DNA of 6,680 nt from Sulfurovum sp. (GTDB lineage Bacteria > Campylobacterota > Campylobacteria > Campylobacterales > Sulfurovaceae). Position numbers and translations under genes: made by a program. The first letter of the stretch is position 1. The number at the start of each line of letters is the position of its first letter. Shown here one piece after another: positions 5,446-6,680 of the stretch. The notes below the pieces were generated by a model that was given only the letters and a program-made list of their open reading frames with translations, did no database searches and was not told where the DNA came from. The stretch covers positions 1 through 6,680 of the forward strand of contig DQVJ01000190.1 of NCBI GenBank assembly GCA_015661795.1. Reading direction: 5' to 3'.

Positions 5446-6680
5446 ATGTCTCTTACAAAACAAACAAGAAAAATTTTAATCGCTCACTTTTTAGGACTCA
5501 TCACCTTTGGTAGCATGATTATATTTTTTACACCCCAACAATCCTTTATGGTTGCTGTCATCGTATTCATGGTCACACTGTGGACTAATGAAGGACTCCC
5601 ACTTGCTGTGGTTTCACTGCTACCCATTGTACTATTCCCTGCTTTTGGTATCTTGTCCACAAAAGAGACAGCTGTAAATTATGCCCACCCTATTATTTTC
5701 TTATTCCTAGGTGGATTTTTAATCGCCATCGCTGTAGAAAAAACCCATTTACATAAAATCATAGCCAATAGGATGTTACGCCTATTTCCAAGTAGTGCAA
5801 GGGGTATCCTATTTGCCCTCATTATCACTTCAGGGCTATTGAGTTCTGTCCTTTCTAACACGACCACCACACTTTTATTACTGCCTATTGCACTCTTTCT
5901 TACAGAAGACCCAAAACTCAAAATGCGTTTAGCCTTAGGCATTGCTTATGGTGCCAGTATAGGGGGAATCCTTACTCCTATAGGTACACCTCCAAACCTC
6001 ATTCTCATGGGTATTATGGAAAAAATGGGTATGGAAGCTATCCCTTTTGTCCAATGGATGTACATGGTTGCCCCTGTGGTATTTTTCATGTTTATACTTG
6101 TTGGATTTATCATGGGTATAGGGCTAAAAGATGTCTATTTGGAAGCCAATCTCATCACTGAACCTCTAAACAAAAAACAAAAAAAAGTACTCTATGTCAT
6201 TGCTGGTCTCATTTTTATACTTCTCATCAATGCCCCTTTTAAACCCTACTACAATGGACTAGGCTTAAGTGAACCAGGCATACTGCTTACAGCTGGGTTA
6301 CTTCTATTTTCACCACCTTTTTCAATCTTGAACTGGACACAGGACAATGGAAATATTCCTTACCAAATCATGTTTCTTTTTGGTGCTGGTTTTGCGATAG
6401 CAGCCGCGTTCACACAGACAGGAATGGCAAGTGAATTAGCTTCCTATCTCGTTGCATTTACTCACATGCCAGTGATCCTTTTTTTACTACTCATTGCTGC
6501 TATGGTGACATTTACAACAGAAATCACCAGTAACACCGCACTTATCTCTATCATGCTTCCTATTCTCTTTAAAGTCGCAGAACAAAGTAGCATAGATGCA
6601 ACACTTATCATGATGATAGCCACTATCTGTGCATCTTATGCTTTTATGTTGCCCATCGCCACTCCACCCAATGCCATTGC
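5446..6680 (+). CDS. DASS (SLC13) family sodium-coupled anion symporter, C-terminus cut by window edge
   Basis: 411 codons are open from the ATG at 5446 to the right edge. The protein is an inner-membrane transporter with many hydrophobic segments and the two inverted halves typical of the DASS family (CitT, INDY, VcINDY). The first half carries the SNT motif at 137-139 (VLSNTTTTLLLLP) and the signature LTPIGTPPNLILMG (176-189). The second half carries SNT at 362-364 (EITSNTALISIMLP) and MLPIATPPNAI at 401-411, where the window ends. Family members are about 450-480 residues, so the last helix or two are missing. Known substrates include C4-dicarboxylates, citrate and sulfate, with sodium co-transport, and the sequence visible here does not decide between them. 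AGGAA with a 5-nt spacer supports the start. No obvious tie to the corrinoid cluster is seen. Confidence 0.93.
   Translation, partial: MSLTKQTRKILIAHFLGLITFGSMIIFFTPQQSFMVAVIVFMVTLWTNEGLPLAVVSLLPIVLFPAFGILSTKETAVNYAHPIIFLFLGGFLIAIAVEKTHLHKIIANRMLRLFPSSARGILFALIITSGLLSSVLSNTTTTLLLLPIALFLTEDPKLKMRLALGIAYGASIGGILTPIGTPPNLILMGIMEKMGMEAIPFVQWMYMVAPVVFFMFILVGFIMGIGLKDVYLEANLITEPLNKKQKKVLYVIAGLIFILLINAPFKPYYNGLGLSEPGILLTAGLLLFSPPFSILNWTQDNGNIPYQIMFLFGAGFAIAAAFTQTGMASELASYLVAFTHMPVILFLLLIAAMVTFTTEITSNTALISIMLPILFKVAEQSSIDATLIMMIATICASYAFMLPIATPPNAI

Noticed and set aside
5679..5942. 87-codon minus-strand frame within the DASS transporter gene.
   Set aside because: It is antisense to a transporter with clear SNT and PPN motifs in the plus-strand frame.

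Overview
The window looks like AT-rich chromosomal DNA from a Campylobacterota (epsilonproteobacterial) organism, plausibly a free-living Sulfurovum/Sulfurimonas-type bacterium. The basis is the form of DapD, low-GC codon use, tight gene packing, and a DASS-family anion transporter. Genus is inference only. There are no tRNAs, rRNAs, CRISPR arrays, insertion sequences or phage genes. It reads as ordinary chromosome with one interesting gene group.

Layout: (1) 1-919, minus strand: dapD (tetrahydrodipicolinate N-succinyltransferase, lysine/meso-DAP synthesis), cut by the left edge. (2) 920-1265: a divergent intergenic region without a convincing gene but rich in inverted repeats, including a possible three-way-junction element, a 12-bp palindrome and a hairpin just before the next ribosome binding site. 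(3) 1266-4824, plus strand: a BtuB-like TonB-dependent receptor, a cysteine-free protein with about six membrane segments, a probable 37-codon GTG-started small ORF not previously called, a CobC-like histidine phosphatase and a stand-alone cysteine-rich small-domain protein. Spacing is close and the last three reading frames overlap. (4) 4815-5303, minus strand: a minimal exported L,D-transpeptidase (YkuD fold) that converges on the cluster with a 10-nt overlap. (5) 5304-5445: a short divergent promoter region. (6) 5446-6680, plus strand: a DASS/SLC13 sodium-anion symporter, cut by the right edge.

The plus-strand group 1266-4824 is best read as a candidate cobalamin (corrinoid) uptake and salvage cluster. 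The outer-membrane receptor would bring the corrinoid into the periplasm, the small membrane protein is a candidate inner-membrane partner, and the phosphatase resembles alpha-ribazole-phosphate phosphatase (CobC). The cysteine-rich domain type is known elsewhere attached to cobalamin-synthesis proteins. The link is inferred from family resemblance and gene order. No B12 riboswitch motif was found, and no BtuC, BtuD or BtuF gene is present in the window.
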